The translations under genes were made by a program, and so were the position numbers. 64,000 nt of DNA from Ectopseudomonas guguanensis (lineage in GTDB: Bacteria > Pseudomonadota > Gammaproteobacteria > Pseudomonadales > Pseudomonadaceae): positions 168,857 through 232,856 of the forward strand of contig NZ_FNJJ01000009.1 in the NCBI RefSeq assembly GCF_900104265.1. Direction: 5' to 3'. The notes beneath the pieces were generated by a model. It had not been told where the DNA came from and did not search any database. It worked only from the letters and a program-made list of their open reading frames with translations. Positions within the stretch are counted from its first letter, which is position 1. Each line of letters opens with the position of its first letter. Below, piece by piece: positions 29,014 through 38,347 of this stretch.

Positions 29014-29077
29014 GTAGGGTGTGCCGTGCGCACCTGGCAAGCACTGCGTTGTTCCCGGTGCGCACGGCGCACCCTAC
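29014..29077. repeat. GTAGGGTGTGC palindromic intergenic repeat
   Basis: Left arm GTAGGGTGTGCCGTGCGCAC (29014-) and right arm GTGCGCACGGCGCACCCTAC (to 29077), 21-base arms with one internal mismatch. It sits between convergent extensin-like and EF-hand genes and could act as a bidirectional transcription barrier. Confidence 0.75.
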
Positions 29078-29098
29078 CCGAATGCCGACGCGGCGCGA

Positions 29099-29866
29099 TC
29101 AGCGTTTGGCCAACAGCAGGTCGGCCGCCTGTCCGCTGCGCCCATCGGTGAACTCGAATCGGCCCAGCTGGGCGATCTGGTCGTAAGCACCCAGGGCGAT
29201 GCTGACGTCGCGGGCGCGCAGGTCGATGGCGCTGACGCCTGCTTCGCCGAGTGTCTGCAACCGCTGGCGGCCCTGGGCATCGAAACGCAGCAGGCGCAGC
29301 TTGTCGAACACGGCATCGGCGGCATCGATACGGCCGTCGCCGTTGTCGTCGAAGCGCGCCAGTTCGGCGAAGCCATTGGCAGCGCCATGCTGATCGCCGA
29401 ACAGCTCGCGGCCATCGTCGATGCGCCCGTTGCCGTTGCGATCCAGCGCCAGTAGCGCGTCGTCAGCTGTGGGTACACTGATCGAGTCCATGCGTCCGTC
29501 GGCATCCAGATCGAAGCGCACCGCACGGCCAAGACCGCTGGTGGTGAAGCCGTTACCAGCCATATCCAGTACCAGCGGGTCGACCTGCTGGGGCGTCTGG
29601 CCCACGCTGACATTCAGCTCCAGGCCGCGCTGATCGATTACCGCCTGGCTGACGACCGCGGCGCTGCTGGACACGGCAGGTGGCTCGGCGGTTTCCCGCA
29701 GTTCACGAGCGACCTCACCGGGTTTCTGCTCGTCTTCGATACCCAGGGTGCGGCGCAGAATCTGATAGTTGATGGATTCGCGCGCCGCACGGTCGAGCTC
29801 GTCGTCTTGCGGACGGGGGCTGGCAGGGCTGCTACCTGGACGTGGGGCGGAGAGGGCGTCGAACAT
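29099..29866 (-). CDS. EF-hand / calcium-binding repeat protein
   Basis: 255 residues from ATG 29866, MFDALSAPRPGSS; no signal peptide. The N-terminal third is low-complexity and acidic. The rest has calcium-loop repeats FDLDADGRMD, LDRNGNGRIDDGRELFG and FDDNGDGRIDAADAVFD, i.e. the DxDxDG plus ELFG pattern found in RTX-associated and dockerin-like proteins. Secretion by type I is possible but no transporter adjoins it. Divergent from rsmJ, 106 bases apart. Confidence 0.82.
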   Translation of the reverse strand: MFDALSAPRPGSSPASPRPQDDELDRAARESINYQILRRTLGIEDEQKPGEVARELRETAEPPAVSSSAAVVSQAVIDQRGLELNVSVGQTPQQVDPLVLDMAGNGFTTSGLGRAVRFDLDADGRMDSISVPTADDALLALDRNGNGRIDDGRELFGDQHGAANGFAELARFDDNGDGRIDAADAVFDKLRLLRFDAQGRQRLQTLGEAGVSAIDLRARDVSIALGAYDQIAQLGRFEFTDGRSGQAADLLLAKR

Positions 29867-29972
29867 GTTCACTCTCGATGCGGCTGTCGGCGGCCGGGTC
29901 TGGCAGAATGCCGCTTCTTCGATATCGGCCGTGCGGCCGGTGCTTTGAGTGATTTTTGAGCAGAACGAGCCC

Positions 29973-30755
29973 ATGACCGACGAGCGGCACAACGCCAGCA
30001 TCCGTATCCAAGCCCTCCACCCCCAGTACGCCGAAGAGGCCGCCCAATGGGCGTCGCGCCTGGGCTTGAGGCAAGACGGCGAGGCCGATTTCGCCCTGCA
30101 GCTGGGCGATGGCGGGCTGCAGCTGGTCGAACTGGGCGACAAGGCGCCCGGCCCGGTGCGGGTGGATTTCGTCGAGGGCGCGGCGGCGCATCGGCGGCAG
30201 TTCGGCGGTGGCAGCGGGCAGATGATCGCCAAGGCCGTGGGGGTGCAGTCGGGCATTCGCCCGCGCATTCTCGATGCAACGGCAGGGCTGGGGCGCGACG
30301 CCTTCGTGCTGGCCAGTCTGGGCTGCGACATGACCCTGATCGAGCGCCAGCCGCTGGTCGCCGCACTGCTGGAGGACGGCCTGCAGCGTGCCGCGCTGGA
30401 CCTGGAGGTAGCGCCGATTGCCGCGCGCATGCGCCTGCTCACCGGCAATGCCATCGAACTGATGCGCGCCTGGCAGGGTGAGGCGCCGCAGGTGATCTAC
30501 CTCGACCCGATGTTCCCGCATCGTGACAAGAGTGCGCTGGTGAAAAAGGAGATGCGCCTGTTCCGTCCCTTCGTCGGCGACGACCTGGACGCGCCGGCAC
30601 TGCTCGAAGCGGCGCTCGCGCTGGCCACCCACCGTGTGGTGGTCAAGCGCCCACGCAAGGCGCCGGCCATCGATGGGGCGAAACCCGGCTACGTGCTGGA
30701 GGGCAAGTCCAGCCGTTACGACGTCTACCCGAAGAAGAAGCTGGAAGGCGCGTAG
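29973..30755 (+). CDS. rsmJ: 16S rRNA (guanine1516-N2)-methyltransferase RsmJ
   Basis: 260 residues from ATG 29973 (an in-frame ATG at 29949 adds eight residues). SAM-binding motif I is [18 protein letters not shown] and the catalytic motif IV region reads [19 protein letters not shown]. The family also has [10 protein letters not shown] before motif I. It methylates m2G1516 of 16S rRNA. Convergent with mexL across a palindromic repeat. Confidence 0.95.
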   Translation: MTDERHNASIRIQALHPQYAEEAAQWASRLGLRQDGEADFALQLGDGGLQLVELGDKAPGPVRVDFVEGAAAHRRQFGGGSGQMIAKAVGVQSGIRPRILDATAGLGRDAFVLASLGCDMTLIERQPLVAALLEDGLQRAALDLEVAPIAARMRLLTGNAIELMRAWQGEAPQVIYLDPMFPHRDKSALVKKEMRLFRPFVGDDLDAPALLEAALALATHRVVVKRPRKAPAIDGAKPGYVLEGKSSRYDVYPKKKLEGA

Positions 30756-30817
30756 GGTGCGCCGCGCGCATCACAGCATATCTGCGCCATCAGCGGTGCG
30801 CACAGCGCACCCTGCGC
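30753..30817. repeat. GTAGGGTGCGC palindromic repeat between rsmJ and mexL
   Basis: Left arm GTAGGGTGCGCCGCGCGCAT, right arm GGTGCGCACAGCGCACCCTG; same family as at 19351 and 29014. The first bases overlap the rsmJ stop codon. Confidence 0.7.
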
Positions 30818-30821
30818 TGGT

Positions 30822-31457
30822 TCAGCGCCGGTAGGCGCGCAGAAACAGGCCGACGGCGCCGCGCACGTGCCGCTCGGCGGTCTCACCTTCGAGCATTGGG
30901 CAGCAACCGATCAGCAGGCGGAAATGCGCGCCACCCTTGACCAGGCTGAAGAACTGGTCGGCGGCCATCAGCGGGTCGTCGATCTGCAGCAGGCCGCCCT
31001 GGTCGGCCTTGCGCAGCAGCGCCTCCATCCCCTGCAACACACGCTGCGGTCCGGCCTGATAGAACATCAGCGCCAGCTTGGGATCCTGGCTGGCCAGGCT
31101 GACCATCATCCGGTGTAGCTCCACCGACTCGCGGCTGCTGATCAGCGCATGAAAGCCGCGGCCGATGTTCAGCAGCACGGCCTCGATCGGCGCCCCGGCC
31201 GGCAGTTCGAACAGCAGCTCCGGCAACTGCTCCTCGCACTTGGCCTTCACCGCGGCGGAGAACAGCGTCTCCTTGTCGGTGAAATGGCTGTACACGGTGA
31301 GCTTGGAAACCCCGGCCTCGGCGGCGATGGCGTCCATGCTGCTGCCGTCGTAACCGTTGCGCAGGAACAGGCTCTTGGCCGCCTCGAGGATGGCACGGCG
31401 TTTGGCGGGGTCCTTCGGACGGCCGGGGCCGGAAGGTTGTAACAACTTGTCAGGCAT
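30822..31457 (-). CDS. mexL: TetR-family repressor of mexJK
   Basis: 211 residues. N-terminal DNA-binding domain: RRAILEAAKSLFLRNGYDGS and MDAIAAEAGVSKLTVYSHF, with TDKETLFSAAV. The C-terminal ligand domain matches MexL-type regulators. In P. aeruginosa MexL represses the divergent mexJK; here the arrangement is the same, with 91 bases between start codons. Derepression by mutations in this gene raises drug efflux in P. aeruginosa. Confidence 0.88.
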   Translation of the reverse strand: MPDKLLQPSGPGRPKDPAKRRAILEAAKSLFLRNGYDGSSMDAIAAEAGVSKLTVYSHFTDKETLFSAAVKAKCEEQLPELLFELPAGAPIEAVLLNIGRGFHALISSRESVELHRMMVSLASQDPKLALMFYQAGPQRVLQGMEALLRKADQGGLLQIDDPLMAADQFFSLVKGGAHFRLLIGCCPMLEGETAERHVRGAVGLFLRAYRR

Positions 31458-31473
31458 TGGCGAATTTTAATAC

Positions 31474-31502
31474 TGGACTGGCGAGTTTGCTATTTTTACT
31501 AT
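31474..31502 (+). promoter_or_regulatory. Candidate mexJK promoter in the AT-rich mexL-mexJ gap
   Basis: -35 TGGACT (4 of 6), 17-base spacer, -10 TACTAT (4 of 6); the gap 31458-31548 is markedly AT-rich. The MexL operator should overlap this; no single clean dyad stands out. Confidence 0.4.
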
Positions 31503-31548
31503 ACCCGGCAGTACAAATATTCCAAACCTTCTCCGAAAGGTCGCCATC

Positions 31549-32652
31549 ATGTCCCGCCATGTGCTCCCGCTAGTTGCGTCTCTGGGTCTTGTCTTTCTTC
31601 TGTCTGCCTGCGGCAACGGCGAGCAGCCCGAACAGCCGGTTCGCCCGGCGATGGTGGTGCAGCCGCAGCCGGCCGCCGCCCTGGTCGACAGCTATCCGGG
31701 CGAGGTGCGCGCACGCTACGAGCCGGAACTGGCCTTTCGCATCGCCGGCAAGGTGAGCAAGCGCCTGGTTGAGGTCGGTGACCGGGTGAAGAAGGATCAG
31801 GCGCTGGCCGAGCTTGACCCGCAGGACGTACGCCTGCAGCTGGAGGCTACCCGCGCACAGATGGCGGCGGCAGAAGCCAACCTGCAGACCGTGCGTGCCG
31901 AGCGTGATCGCTACAAGGCGCTGCTCGGGCGCAACCTGGTCAGCCGCTCGCAGTTCGACAATGTCGAGAATCAGTATCGCGCCGGCGAAGCCCGTCTGAA
32001 ACAGATCCGGGCCGAGTACGACGTGGCTCGCAACCAGACCGACTACGCCGTGCTGCGTGCCTCGCAGGATGGCGTGATCGCTCGTCGCGCGGTCGAGGTC
32101 GGGCAGGTGGTGGCGGCCGGGCAGACGGTCTTCACCCTGGCCGCCGATGGCGAGCGCGAGGTGTCCATCAGCCTGCCGGAGCAGAGTTTCGGCCGTTTCC
32201 AGATCGGTCAGGCGGTCGAGGTGGAACTCTGGTCGCAGCCTGACCAGCGTTTCCCCGGACGCATTCGCGAAATGGCGCCGGCGGCCGATCCGCAGTCGCG
32301 TACCTTCGCCGCTCGTGTCGCTTTCACTGAGGGCAAGGTACCGGCCGAACTGGGGCAGAGCGCGCGCGTATTCATCGCCAGCAACGGCGAGGTGCCGCTG
32401 GCCGTGCCGCTGTCGGCACTGAGCGCCGAGCAGGGCCAGACCTTCGTCTGGGTCATCGACCCCAGCGAGCACACCGTGCAGCGTCGACCGGTCCGCGTGG
32501 GCGCCTATGGTGACGACCGCGTGCCGGTGCTGGAGGGGCTTTCCGCTTCGGACTGGGTGGTGGCCGCTGGCGTTCAGATACTGCGTGAAGGGCTGAAGGT
32601 GCGCCCGGTTGATCGCGACAATCGCAATGTCGAACTGGCAGTCAAGGAGTAA
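31549..32652 (+). CDS. mexJ: RND efflux periplasmic adaptor MexJ
   Basis: 367 residues. Lipoprotein signal with lipobox LSAC (VFLLSACG). Membrane-fusion-protein architecture: barrel-sandwich halves (AFRIAGKVSKRLVEVGDRVK and YAVLRASQDGVIARRAVEVG) flank a helical hairpin with coiled-coil character (TRAQMAAAEANLQTVRAERD), then beta-barrel and membrane-proximal domains. It links MexK to an outer-membrane channel. AAAGG lies before the ATG. Six bases separate it from mexK. Confidence 0.92.
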   Translation: MSRHVLPLVASLGLVFLLSACGNGEQPEQPVRPAMVVQPQPAAALVDSYPGEVRARYEPELAFRIAGKVSKRLVEVGDRVKKDQALAELDPQDVRLQLEATRAQMAAAEANLQTVRAERDRYKALLGRNLVSRSQFDNVENQYRAGEARLKQIRAEYDVARNQTDYAVLRASQDGVIARRAVEVGQVVAAGQTVFTLAADGEREVSISLPEQSFGRFQIGQAVEVELWSQPDQRFPGRIREMAPAADPQSRTFAARVAFTEGKVPAELGQSARVFIASNGEVPLAVPLSALSAEQGQTFVWVIDPSEHTVQRRPVRVGAYGDDRVPVLEGLSASDWVVAAGVQILREGLKVRPVDRDNRNVELAVKE

Positions 32653-32658
32653 GCCGGC

Positions 32659-35600
32659 ATGAGCTTCAACCTGTCTGCCTGGGCGCTGCGCAATCGCCAG
32701 ATCGTCCTCTACATCATGCTGCTGCTGGCCGTGGTCGGGGCGCTGTCCTACACCAAGCTGGGGCAGAGCGAAGACCCCCCCTTCACCTTCAAGGCCATGG
32801 TGATTCGTACCAACTGGCCGGGCGCCAGCGCCGAAGAGGTTTCGCGCCAGGTCACCGAGCGCATCGAGAAGAAGCTGATGGAAACCGGCGAGTACGACCG
32901 CATCACCAGCTTCTCCCGTCCCGGCGAGTCGCAGGTGACCTTCATGGCGCGCGATTCCATGCGCAGTTCGGAGATTCCCGAGCTGTGGTACCAGGTGCGC
33001 AAGAAGGTCAGCGACATCCGCCACACCTTGCCGCCCGGCATCCAGGGGCCGTTCTTCAACGACGAGTTCGGCACCACCTTCGGCAACATCTATGCTTTGA
33101 CCGGCAAGGGTTTCGACTACGCGGTGCTCAAGGACTACGCCGACCGCCTGCAGCTGCAACTGCAGCGGGTCAAGGACGTCGGCAAGGTCGAACTGGTGGG
33201 GCTGCAGGACGAGAAGATCTGGATCGAACTGTCCAACACCAAGCTGGCGACCCTCGGCCTGCCGCTGTCTGCGGTGCAGCAGGCGCTGGAGGCGCAGAAT
33301 GCGGTGGCCGCTGCCGGCTTCTTCGAGACGTCCAGCGAGCGCATTCAATTGCGCGTGACCGGTCGCTTCGAGTCGGTGGAGGAAATTCGCGATTTTCCGA
33401 TTCGGGTCGCCGATCGCACCTTCCGCATCGCCGACGTGGCCGAGGTCAAGCGCGGTTTCAACGATCCACCCGCGCCGCGTATGCGCTTCATGGGCGAGGA
33501 TGCCATCGGTATCGCGGTGTCGATGAAGGCCGGTGGCGACATTCTGGTACTGGGCAAGGCACTAGAGGGCGAGTTCGCCCGCCTGCAGCAGACCCTGCCG
33601 CTGGGCATGGAACTGCGCAAGGTGTCGGACCAGCCGGCAGCGGTGAAGACCGGCGTCGGTGAGTTCGTCAAGGTGCTGGTCGAGGCGCTGGTGATCGTGC
33701 TGGCGGTCAGCTTCTTCTCCCTCGGGCTGCGCACCGGTCTGGTGGTGGCCCTGGTCATCCCGCTGGTGCTGGCGATGACCTTCGCCGCCATGTACTACCT
33801 CGGCATCGGCCTGCACAAGATTTCCCTCGGCGCCCTGGTGCTCGGCCTCGGCTTGCTGGTGGACGACGCGATCATTGCGGTGGAGATGATGGCGATCAAG
33901 ATGGAGCAGGGCTATGACCGCTTCAAGGCCGCCAGCTTCGCCTGGACCAGCACCGCGTTTCCCATGCTCACCGGCACCCTGATCACCGCCGCGGGCTTTC
34001 TGCCCATCGCCACCGCGCAGTCCGGCACGGGCGAGTACACGCGGTCGATCTTCCAGGTGGTGGCCATCTCGCTGATCGCCTCGTGGATCGCGGCGGTGAT
34101 GTTCGTGCCCTATCTGGGCGACAAGCTGCTACCCGACCTGGCCAAGCTGCATGCGGCCAAACACGGCGGCAGCGACGCGGGCCACGACCCTTACTCGACG
34201 CCGTTCTACCGCCGCGTGCGCGCCACGGTTGAGTGGTGCGTGCGCCGTCGCGGCCTCGTCATTCTGTTGACCATCGGCCTGTTCATCGCCTCGGTGCTGC
34301 TGTTCCGTTTCGTGCCACAGCAGTTCTTCCCGGCCTCCGGGCGCCTGGAGCTGATGGTCGACATCAAGCTGGAGGAGGGCGCCTCGCTCAGCGCCACCGA
34401 GGCCGAGGTGCGTCGCCTGGAGCAACTGCTCAAGGAGCAGCCCGGCATCGACAACTACGTGGCCTATGTCGGCACCGGTTCGCCGCGCTTCTACCTGCCG
34501 CTGGATCAGCAGCTGCCGGCGGCAAGCTTCGCCCAGTTCGTCGTGCTGGCCACCAGTATCGAGGAGCGCGAGCGCCTGCGCACCTGGCTGATTCAGGTGA
34601 TGAACGACGAGTTTCCGGCGCTGCGCAGCCGCGTCAGCCGTCTGGAAAACGGCCCACCCGTGGGCTATCCGATCCAGTTCCGCGTCAGTGGCGAGCATAT
34701 CGACGAGGTGCGCGCGCTGGCCCGCCAGGTGGCGGACAAGGTGCGCGAGAATCCGCATGTGGTGAACGTGCACCTGGACTGGGAAGAGCCGAGCAAGGTG
34801 GTGATCCTCAATGTCGATCAGGATCGTGCGCGGGCCCTGGGAGTCAACACCGCCGAGCTGTCGCGCTTCCTGCAGGGCTCGCTGTCCGGCACCAGCGTCA
34901 GCCAGTACCGCGAGGGCAATGAGCTGATCGAGATCCTGCAGCGCGGTACCGCCCAGGAGCGCAAGGCCCTGAGCCTGCTGCCCAGTCTGGCGGTACCGAC
35001 GGACAGCGGCCGCAGCGTGGCCCTGTCGCAGGTGGCGACGCTGGAATACGGTTTCGAGGAAGGCATCATCTGGCATCGCAATCGTCTGCCCAACGTCACC
35101 GTGCGTGCCGACGTGTATGGCGGTCAGCAGCCTGCCAGCCTGACCCAGCAGATCCTGCCGACGCTGGAGCCGATCCGCGCCGAGCTGCCTGATGGCTATC
35201 TGCTGGAGGTAGGCGGTACGGTCGAGGATTCGGCCCGCGGGCAGAAGTCGGTGAACGCCGGGGTGCCGCTGTTCATCGTGGTGGTGCTGACGTTGCTGAT
35301 GCTGCAGCTGAAAAGCTTCTCGCGTTCGGCCATGGTGTTTCTCACCGCGCCGCTGGGGCTGATCGGCGTGACCCTGTTCCTGCTGATCTTCCGCCAGCCG
35401 TTCGGTTTCGTCGCCATGCTCGGCACCATCGCCCTGGCCGGGATGATCATGCGCAACTCGGTGATTCTGGTTGATCAGATCGAGCAGGACATCAGCCACG
35501 GCCTGGATCGCTGGCACGCCATCATCGAAGCGACGGTACGACGCTTCCGCCCCATCGTGCTGACCGCACTGGCGGCCGTGCTGGCGATGATCCCGCTGTC

Positions 35601-35733
35601 ACGCAGCGTGTTCTTCGGGCCGATGGCCGTGGCCATCATGGGCGGTCTGGTGGTCGCCACGGCGCTGACCCTGCTGTTCCTGCCGGCGCTGTATGCGGCC
35701 TGGTTCCGGGTCAAGGAAAGCGAAGCGCGGTGA
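32659..35733 (+). CDS. mexK: RND multidrug efflux transporter MexK
   Basis: 1024 residues, 12 helices with two large periplasmic loops. The proton-relay Asp pair is in LGLGLLVDDAIIAVEMMAIK (helix 4). The N-terminus ALRNRQIVLYIMLLLAVVGA and C-terminal helices with GTIALAGMIMRNSVILVDQI are typical. MexJK exports erythromycin, tetracycline and triclosan in P. aeruginosa, using OprM or OpmH; no outer-membrane gene is present here either, so the channel must be encoded elsewhere. Confidence 0.93.
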   Translation: MSFNLSAWALRNRQIVLYIMLLLAVVGALSYTKLGQSEDPPFTFKAMVIRTNWPGASAEEVSRQVTERIEKKLMETGEYDRITSFSRPGESQVTFMARDSMRSSEIPELWYQVRKKVSDIRHTLPPGIQGPFFNDEFGTTFGNIYALTGKGFDYAVLKDYADRLQLQLQRVKDVGKVELVGLQDEKIWIELSNTKLATLGLPLSAVQQALEAQNAVAAAGFFETSSERIQLRVTGRFESVEEIRDFPIRVADRTFRIADVAEVKRGFNDPPAPRMRFMGEDAIGIAVSMKAGGDILVLGKALEGEFARLQQTLPLGMELRKVSDQPAAVKTGVGEFVKVLVEALVIVLAVSFFSLGLRTGLVVALVIPLVLAMTFAAMYYLGIGLHKISLGALVLGLGLLVDDAIIAVEMMAIKMEQGYDRFKAASFAWTSTAFPMLTGTLITAAGFLPIATAQSGTGEYTRSIFQVVAISLIASWIAAVMFVPYLGDKLLPDLAKLHAAKHGGSDAGHDPYSTPFYRRVRATVEWCVRRRGLVILLTIGLFIASVLLFRFVPQQFFPASGRLELMVDIKLEEGASLSATEAEVRRLEQLLKEQPGIDNYVAYVGTGSPRFYLPLDQQLPAASFAQFVVLATSIEERERLRTWLIQVMNDEFPALRSRVSRLENGPPVGYPIQFRVSGEHIDEVRALARQVADKVRENPHVVNVHLDWEEPSKVVILNVDQDRARALGVNTAELSRFLQGSLSGTSVSQYREGNELIEILQRGTAQERKALSLLPSLAVPTDSGRSVALSQVATLEYGFEEGIIWHRNRLPNVTVRADVYGGQQPASLTQQILPTLEPIRAELPDGYLLEVGGTVEDSARGQKSVNAGVPLFIVVVLTLLMLQLKSFSRSAMVFLTAPLGLIGVTLFLLIFRQPFGFVAMLGTIALAGMIMRNSVILVDQIEQDISHGLDRWHAIIEATVRRFRPIVLTALAAVLAMIPLSRSVFFGPMAVAIMGGLVVATALTLLFLPALYAAWFRVKESEAR

Positions 35734-35736
35734 GTC

Positions 35737-35788
35737 GTGGGAGGCGCTTCAGCGGCGACTTGCTATCGCGGCTTGCGCCCCTTCCACG
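35737..35788. repeat. Inverted pair of REP-like elements after mexK
   Basis: Plus-strand GTGGGAGGCGCTTCAGCGGC from 35737, and a minus-strand copy ending at 35788 (CGTGGAAGGGGCGCAAGCCG on the minus strand). Degenerate REP pair directly after the mexK stop. Confidence 0.6.
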
Positions 35789-35805
35789 AGATTCGTGATA
35801 GCAAT

Positions 35806-35836
35806 AAAAAACGGGAGCCATTGGCTCCCGTTTTTT
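35806..35836. terminator. Bidirectional terminator, mexK / bacterioferritin
   Basis: AAAAAACGGGAGCCA / TTGGCTCCCGTTTTTT: stem of over 12 pairs with A- and T-tracts, serving both convergent genes. Confidence 0.93.
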
Positions 35837-35852
35837 ATGTAGCGCGTAAGGA

Positions 35853-36323
35853 TTATTCGTCCATCTGCGACTGCAGGTAATTCTGCAGGCCGACGGCTTC
35901 TATCAGGCTCAGCTGAGTTTCCAGCCAGTCGATGTGATCCTCCTCGGAGCAGAGGATATCTTCGAGCAGTTCGCGGCTGGCGTAGTCGCCGATGCTCTCG
36001 CAGTAGGCGATGGCAGCCTTGAGGTCGGCATGTGCCTTGTGCTCGATCTTCAGGTCGCACTCGAGCATTTCCTTGGTGTTTTCACCGATCAGGATCTTGC
36101 CCAGATCCTGCAGGTTGGGAATGCCTTCGAGGAAGAGAATGCGCTTGATCAGCTTGTCGGCGTGCTTCATCTCGTCGATGGACTCGTGGTACTCGTGCTC
36201 GCCGAGTTTTTTCAGGCCCCAGTCTTCGTACATGCGCGCATGCAGGAAGTACTGGTTGATGGCGACCAGTTCGTTACCAAGAATCTTGTTCAGGTGTTGA
36301 ATGACCTTCTTGTCGCCTTTCAT
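35853..36323 (-). CDS. bfrB: Bacterioferritin (haem-binding, BfrB type)
   Basis: 156 residues, starting [20 protein letters not shown]. Ferroxidase ligands are in NELVAINQY (Glu18), [15 protein letters not shown] (Glu51, His54) and the later [11 protein letters not shown] region. Met52 in IDEMKH is the haem ligand, so this is a haem-containing bacterioferritin rather than FtnA. It stores iron as a 24-mer. No ferredoxin Bfd gene is adjacent. AGGAG lies 7 bases upstream. Confidence 0.95.
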   Translation of the reverse strand: MKGDKKVIQHLNKILGNELVAINQYFLHARMYEDWGLKKLGEHEYHESIDEMKHADKLIKRILFLEGIPNLQDLGKILIGENTKEMLECDLKIEHKAHADLKAAIAYCESIGDYASRELLEDILCSEEDHIDWLETQLSLIEAVGLQNYLQSQMDE

Positions 36324-36361
36324 GACCGCTCCTGCTGTTTCAATGACCGTGATGGCCTTGA

Positions 36362-36390
36362 ATTTTCTGCCGGGTTCTTTCTGCTGTCAA
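36362..36390 (-). promoter_or_regulatory. Candidate bfrB promoter
   Basis: On the minus strand a perfect -35 TTGACA, 17 bases, -10 GAAAAT (4 of 6), about 40 bases before the bfrB ATG. Confidence 0.5.
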
Positions 36391-36448
36391 ACCTAAGTTC
36401 TTGAAAGATAAGTAAAAATAAAACTGAATACGAATGTTTTCATTCCGC

Positions 36449-36464
36449 AACTTGGTGCCAAGTT
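36449..36464. promoter_or_regulatory. Perfect 16-base palindrome upstream of bfrB
   Basis: AACTTGG TG CCAAGTT, seven perfect pairs, in the 230-base AT-rich region between bfrB and the glpD terminator. It does not look like a Fur box. The rest of that region (36391-36552) is AT-rich with no gene. A regulator site is possible. Confidence 0.35.
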
Positions 36465-36552
36465 ATTGAATTGGCAAAATAAAAAAGTTGTTGAAAGTTC
36501 TGTTGCCGCTGCGGCGCCCGGTGCGGTGAATGTTTTTATTTTGTTGCGGCCA

Positions 36553-36576
36553 GAAAAAAGCCCCGCGAAGCGGGGC
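36553..36576 (-). terminator. Rho-independent terminator of glpD
   Basis: Read on the minus strand: GCCCCGC TTC GCGGGGC followed by TTTTTT. It lies 17 bases after the glpD stop. Confidence 0.9.
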
Positions 36577-36593
36577 ATGGGGCACGCAGAATG

Positions 36594-38123
36594 TCAGGCG
36601 GCATGGGCCGAATGCGGGTCGCGCGTGTGCAGATAGTCCTGCAGACGCGCCTGTTGCGCGGGTGTCATGAACAGCCCCAGTTTGCTGCGCCGCCAGAGAA
36701 TGTCGGCGCTGCTGCGAGCCCACTCCTCACGGCGCAGATAATCCACCTCGCGGGTATAGAGGCCGGCGCCGAGGTGTTCACCGAGGTCGGTCAGGTTGTG
36801 CACACCTTCGAGCATGCGCCAGGTGCGGCTGCCGTAGGTCGTGGCCCAGCGTCTGGCCAGGCTGGCCGGCAGCCAGCCGTGACGTTCGCAGAGGGCTTCG
36901 ACCAGCGCACCCTGGTCTTGCATGTCCTCGCCGCCAGGTAGTGGCGCACTGGCCGTCCAGCTCGGACCGAGTTTGCCGAAGTAGGGCGCCAGTTGCTGCA
37001 TGGCCGACTCGGCCAGCTTGCGGTAGGTGGTCAGCTTGCCACCGAATACCGAGAGCAGCGGCGCTTCGCCCGGTGCGCCGGAAAGTGACAGGGTGTAATC
37101 GCGGGTGATGGCCGAAGGCTCGTCGGATTCGTCGTCGCACAGCGGGCGTACGCCGGCGAAGCTGTGCAGCACGTCCGCGCGGCTCAGCTGCTGCTTGAAG
37201 TGATCATTGACCACCTTGAGCAGGTAGTCGGTTTCCTCGGCGGTGATCGCCACCTGAGCGGGGTCGCCCTGGTATTCGCGGTCGGTAGTGCCGATCAGGG
37301 TGAAGCGTTCCAGATAGGGAATGGCGAAGACGATGCGGCGGTCTTCGTTCTGCAGGATGTAGGCCTGTTCGCCGTCGTACAGTCGCGGTACGACGATGTG
37401 GCTGCCCTGAATCAGGCGGATGCCGTAGGGCGAGTCCTGCTTGAGGTCTTCACGAATGAAGCGCGCGACCCAGGGACCCGCTGCATTGACCAGTGCGCGA
37501 GCACGAATCGACAGCAGGCTGCCGTCGCTGCGCTCCAGGTGGATATGCCACAACCCCTTGCTGCGCCGGGCGCTGACGCAGCGCGTACGCGGGTGTATAT
37601 GCGCGCCCTTTTCCCGGGCTGCCATGGCGTTGAGCACCACCAGGCGGGCATCGTCCACCCAGCAGTCGGAGTATTCGAAGCCGCGGCTGATTTCCGCTTT
37701 CAGCGGGCTGCCGGCGCCAAAGCGCAGGCCACGCGAGGCGGGCAGACGTTCACGTTTGCCCAGATGATCGTAGAGGAACAGGCCGGCGCGGATCATCCAG
37801 GCCGGACGCAGATGCGGGCGGTGCGGCAGGACGAAGCGCATCGGTTTGACGATGTGCGGTGCCTTGGCCAGCAGCACCTCGCGCTCGGCCAGGGCCTCGC
37901 GCACCAGGCGGAACTCGTGGTGCTCCAGATAGCGCAGGCCGCCGTGGATCAGCTTGCTGCTGGCAGAGGAGGTGTGGCTGGCGAGGTCGTCCTTTTCGCA
38001 AAGGAACACGGACAGGCCACGACCGGCTGCATCGGCTGCGATGCCCACGCCATTGATACCGCCTCCAACGACGGCGAGGTCATAGACTTCCGCAACGGGG
38101 CTGGTGAAGGGATCGTGGGGCAT
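36594..38123 (-). CDS. glpD: Aerobic glycerol-3-phosphate dehydrogenase
   Basis: 509 residues from ATG 38123; ATG 38165 would run through the putative GlpR operator. FAD dinucleotide motif VVGGGINGVGIAADAAGRG, then SSKLIHGGLRYLE, and VNAAGPWV. The C-terminal helical domain is intact (RRWATTYGSRTWRML). It oxidises glycerol-3-phosphate to DHAP at the inner membrane, feeding electrons to ubiquinone. Ends at a terminator. glpR lies upstream on the same strand, about 220 bases away. Confidence 0.96.
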   Translation of the reverse strand: MPHDPFTSPVAEVYDLAVVGGGINGVGIAADAAGRGLSVFLCEKDDLASHTSSASSKLIHGGLRYLEHHEFRLVREALAEREVLLAKAPHIVKPMRFVLPHRPHLRPAWMIRAGLFLYDHLGKRERLPASRGLRFGAGSPLKAEISRGFEYSDCWVDDARLVVLNAMAAREKGAHIHPRTRCVSARRSKGLWHIHLERSDGSLLSIRARALVNAAGPWVARFIREDLKQDSPYGIRLIQGSHIVVPRLYDGEQAYILQNEDRRIVFAIPYLERFTLIGTTDREYQGDPAQVAITAEETDYLLKVVNDHFKQQLSRADVLHSFAGVRPLCDDESDEPSAITRDYTLSLSGAPGEAPLLSVFGGKLTTYRKLAESAMQQLAPYFGKLGPSWTASAPLPGGEDMQDQGALVEALCERHGWLPASLARRWATTYGSRTWRMLEGVHNLTDLGEHLGAGLYTREVDYLRREEWARSSADILWRRSKLGLFMTPAQQARLQDYLHTRDPHSAHAA

Positions 38124-38156
38124 AGGGCACGCTCGGCTATTGGATTCGAATGTGTT

Positions 38157-38176
38157 TATGTTCACTTTCGAAAATA
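38157..38176. promoter_or_regulatory. Candidate GlpR operator upstream of glpD
   Basis: TATGTTCA CTTT CGAAAATA fits the 20-base dyad known for GlpR operators (TATGTTCG-N4-CGAACATA) with two mismatches, centred about 43 bases upstream of the glpD start. Confidence 0.6.
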
Positions 38177-38271
38177 TGCTAGTCGAAGATGCGCAACTTC
38201 GCTACCCCGGCGCGCGATTGTGCGCCGAGCGGTCGTGAAAGGAGTTTGGGCTTCGTTCGCGGGGCATTTGT

Positions 38272-38320
38272 GGGGCGGGTGTAACCCCGCCATGAGCAGG
38301 CTGGCGGGTTTCACCCGACC
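38272..38320. repeat. Hairpin repeats between glpR and glpD
   Basis: Two neighbouring GC palindromes, GGGGCGGGT-GTA-ACCCCGCC (38272-38291) and GGCGGGT-TTC-ACCCG (38303-38318). They resemble the GTAGGGCGGGTGCAACCCGCC repeat seen at 54823 and could end the glpR transcript. Confidence 0.5.
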
Positions 38321-38347
38321 TGCATGAGTACCTGCCAACCGCGCTGA

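Noticed and set aside
38124..38165. Longer glpD start at ATG 38165
   Set aside because: It overlaps the candidate GlpR operator and adds residues absent, from memory, in P. aeruginosa GlpD.
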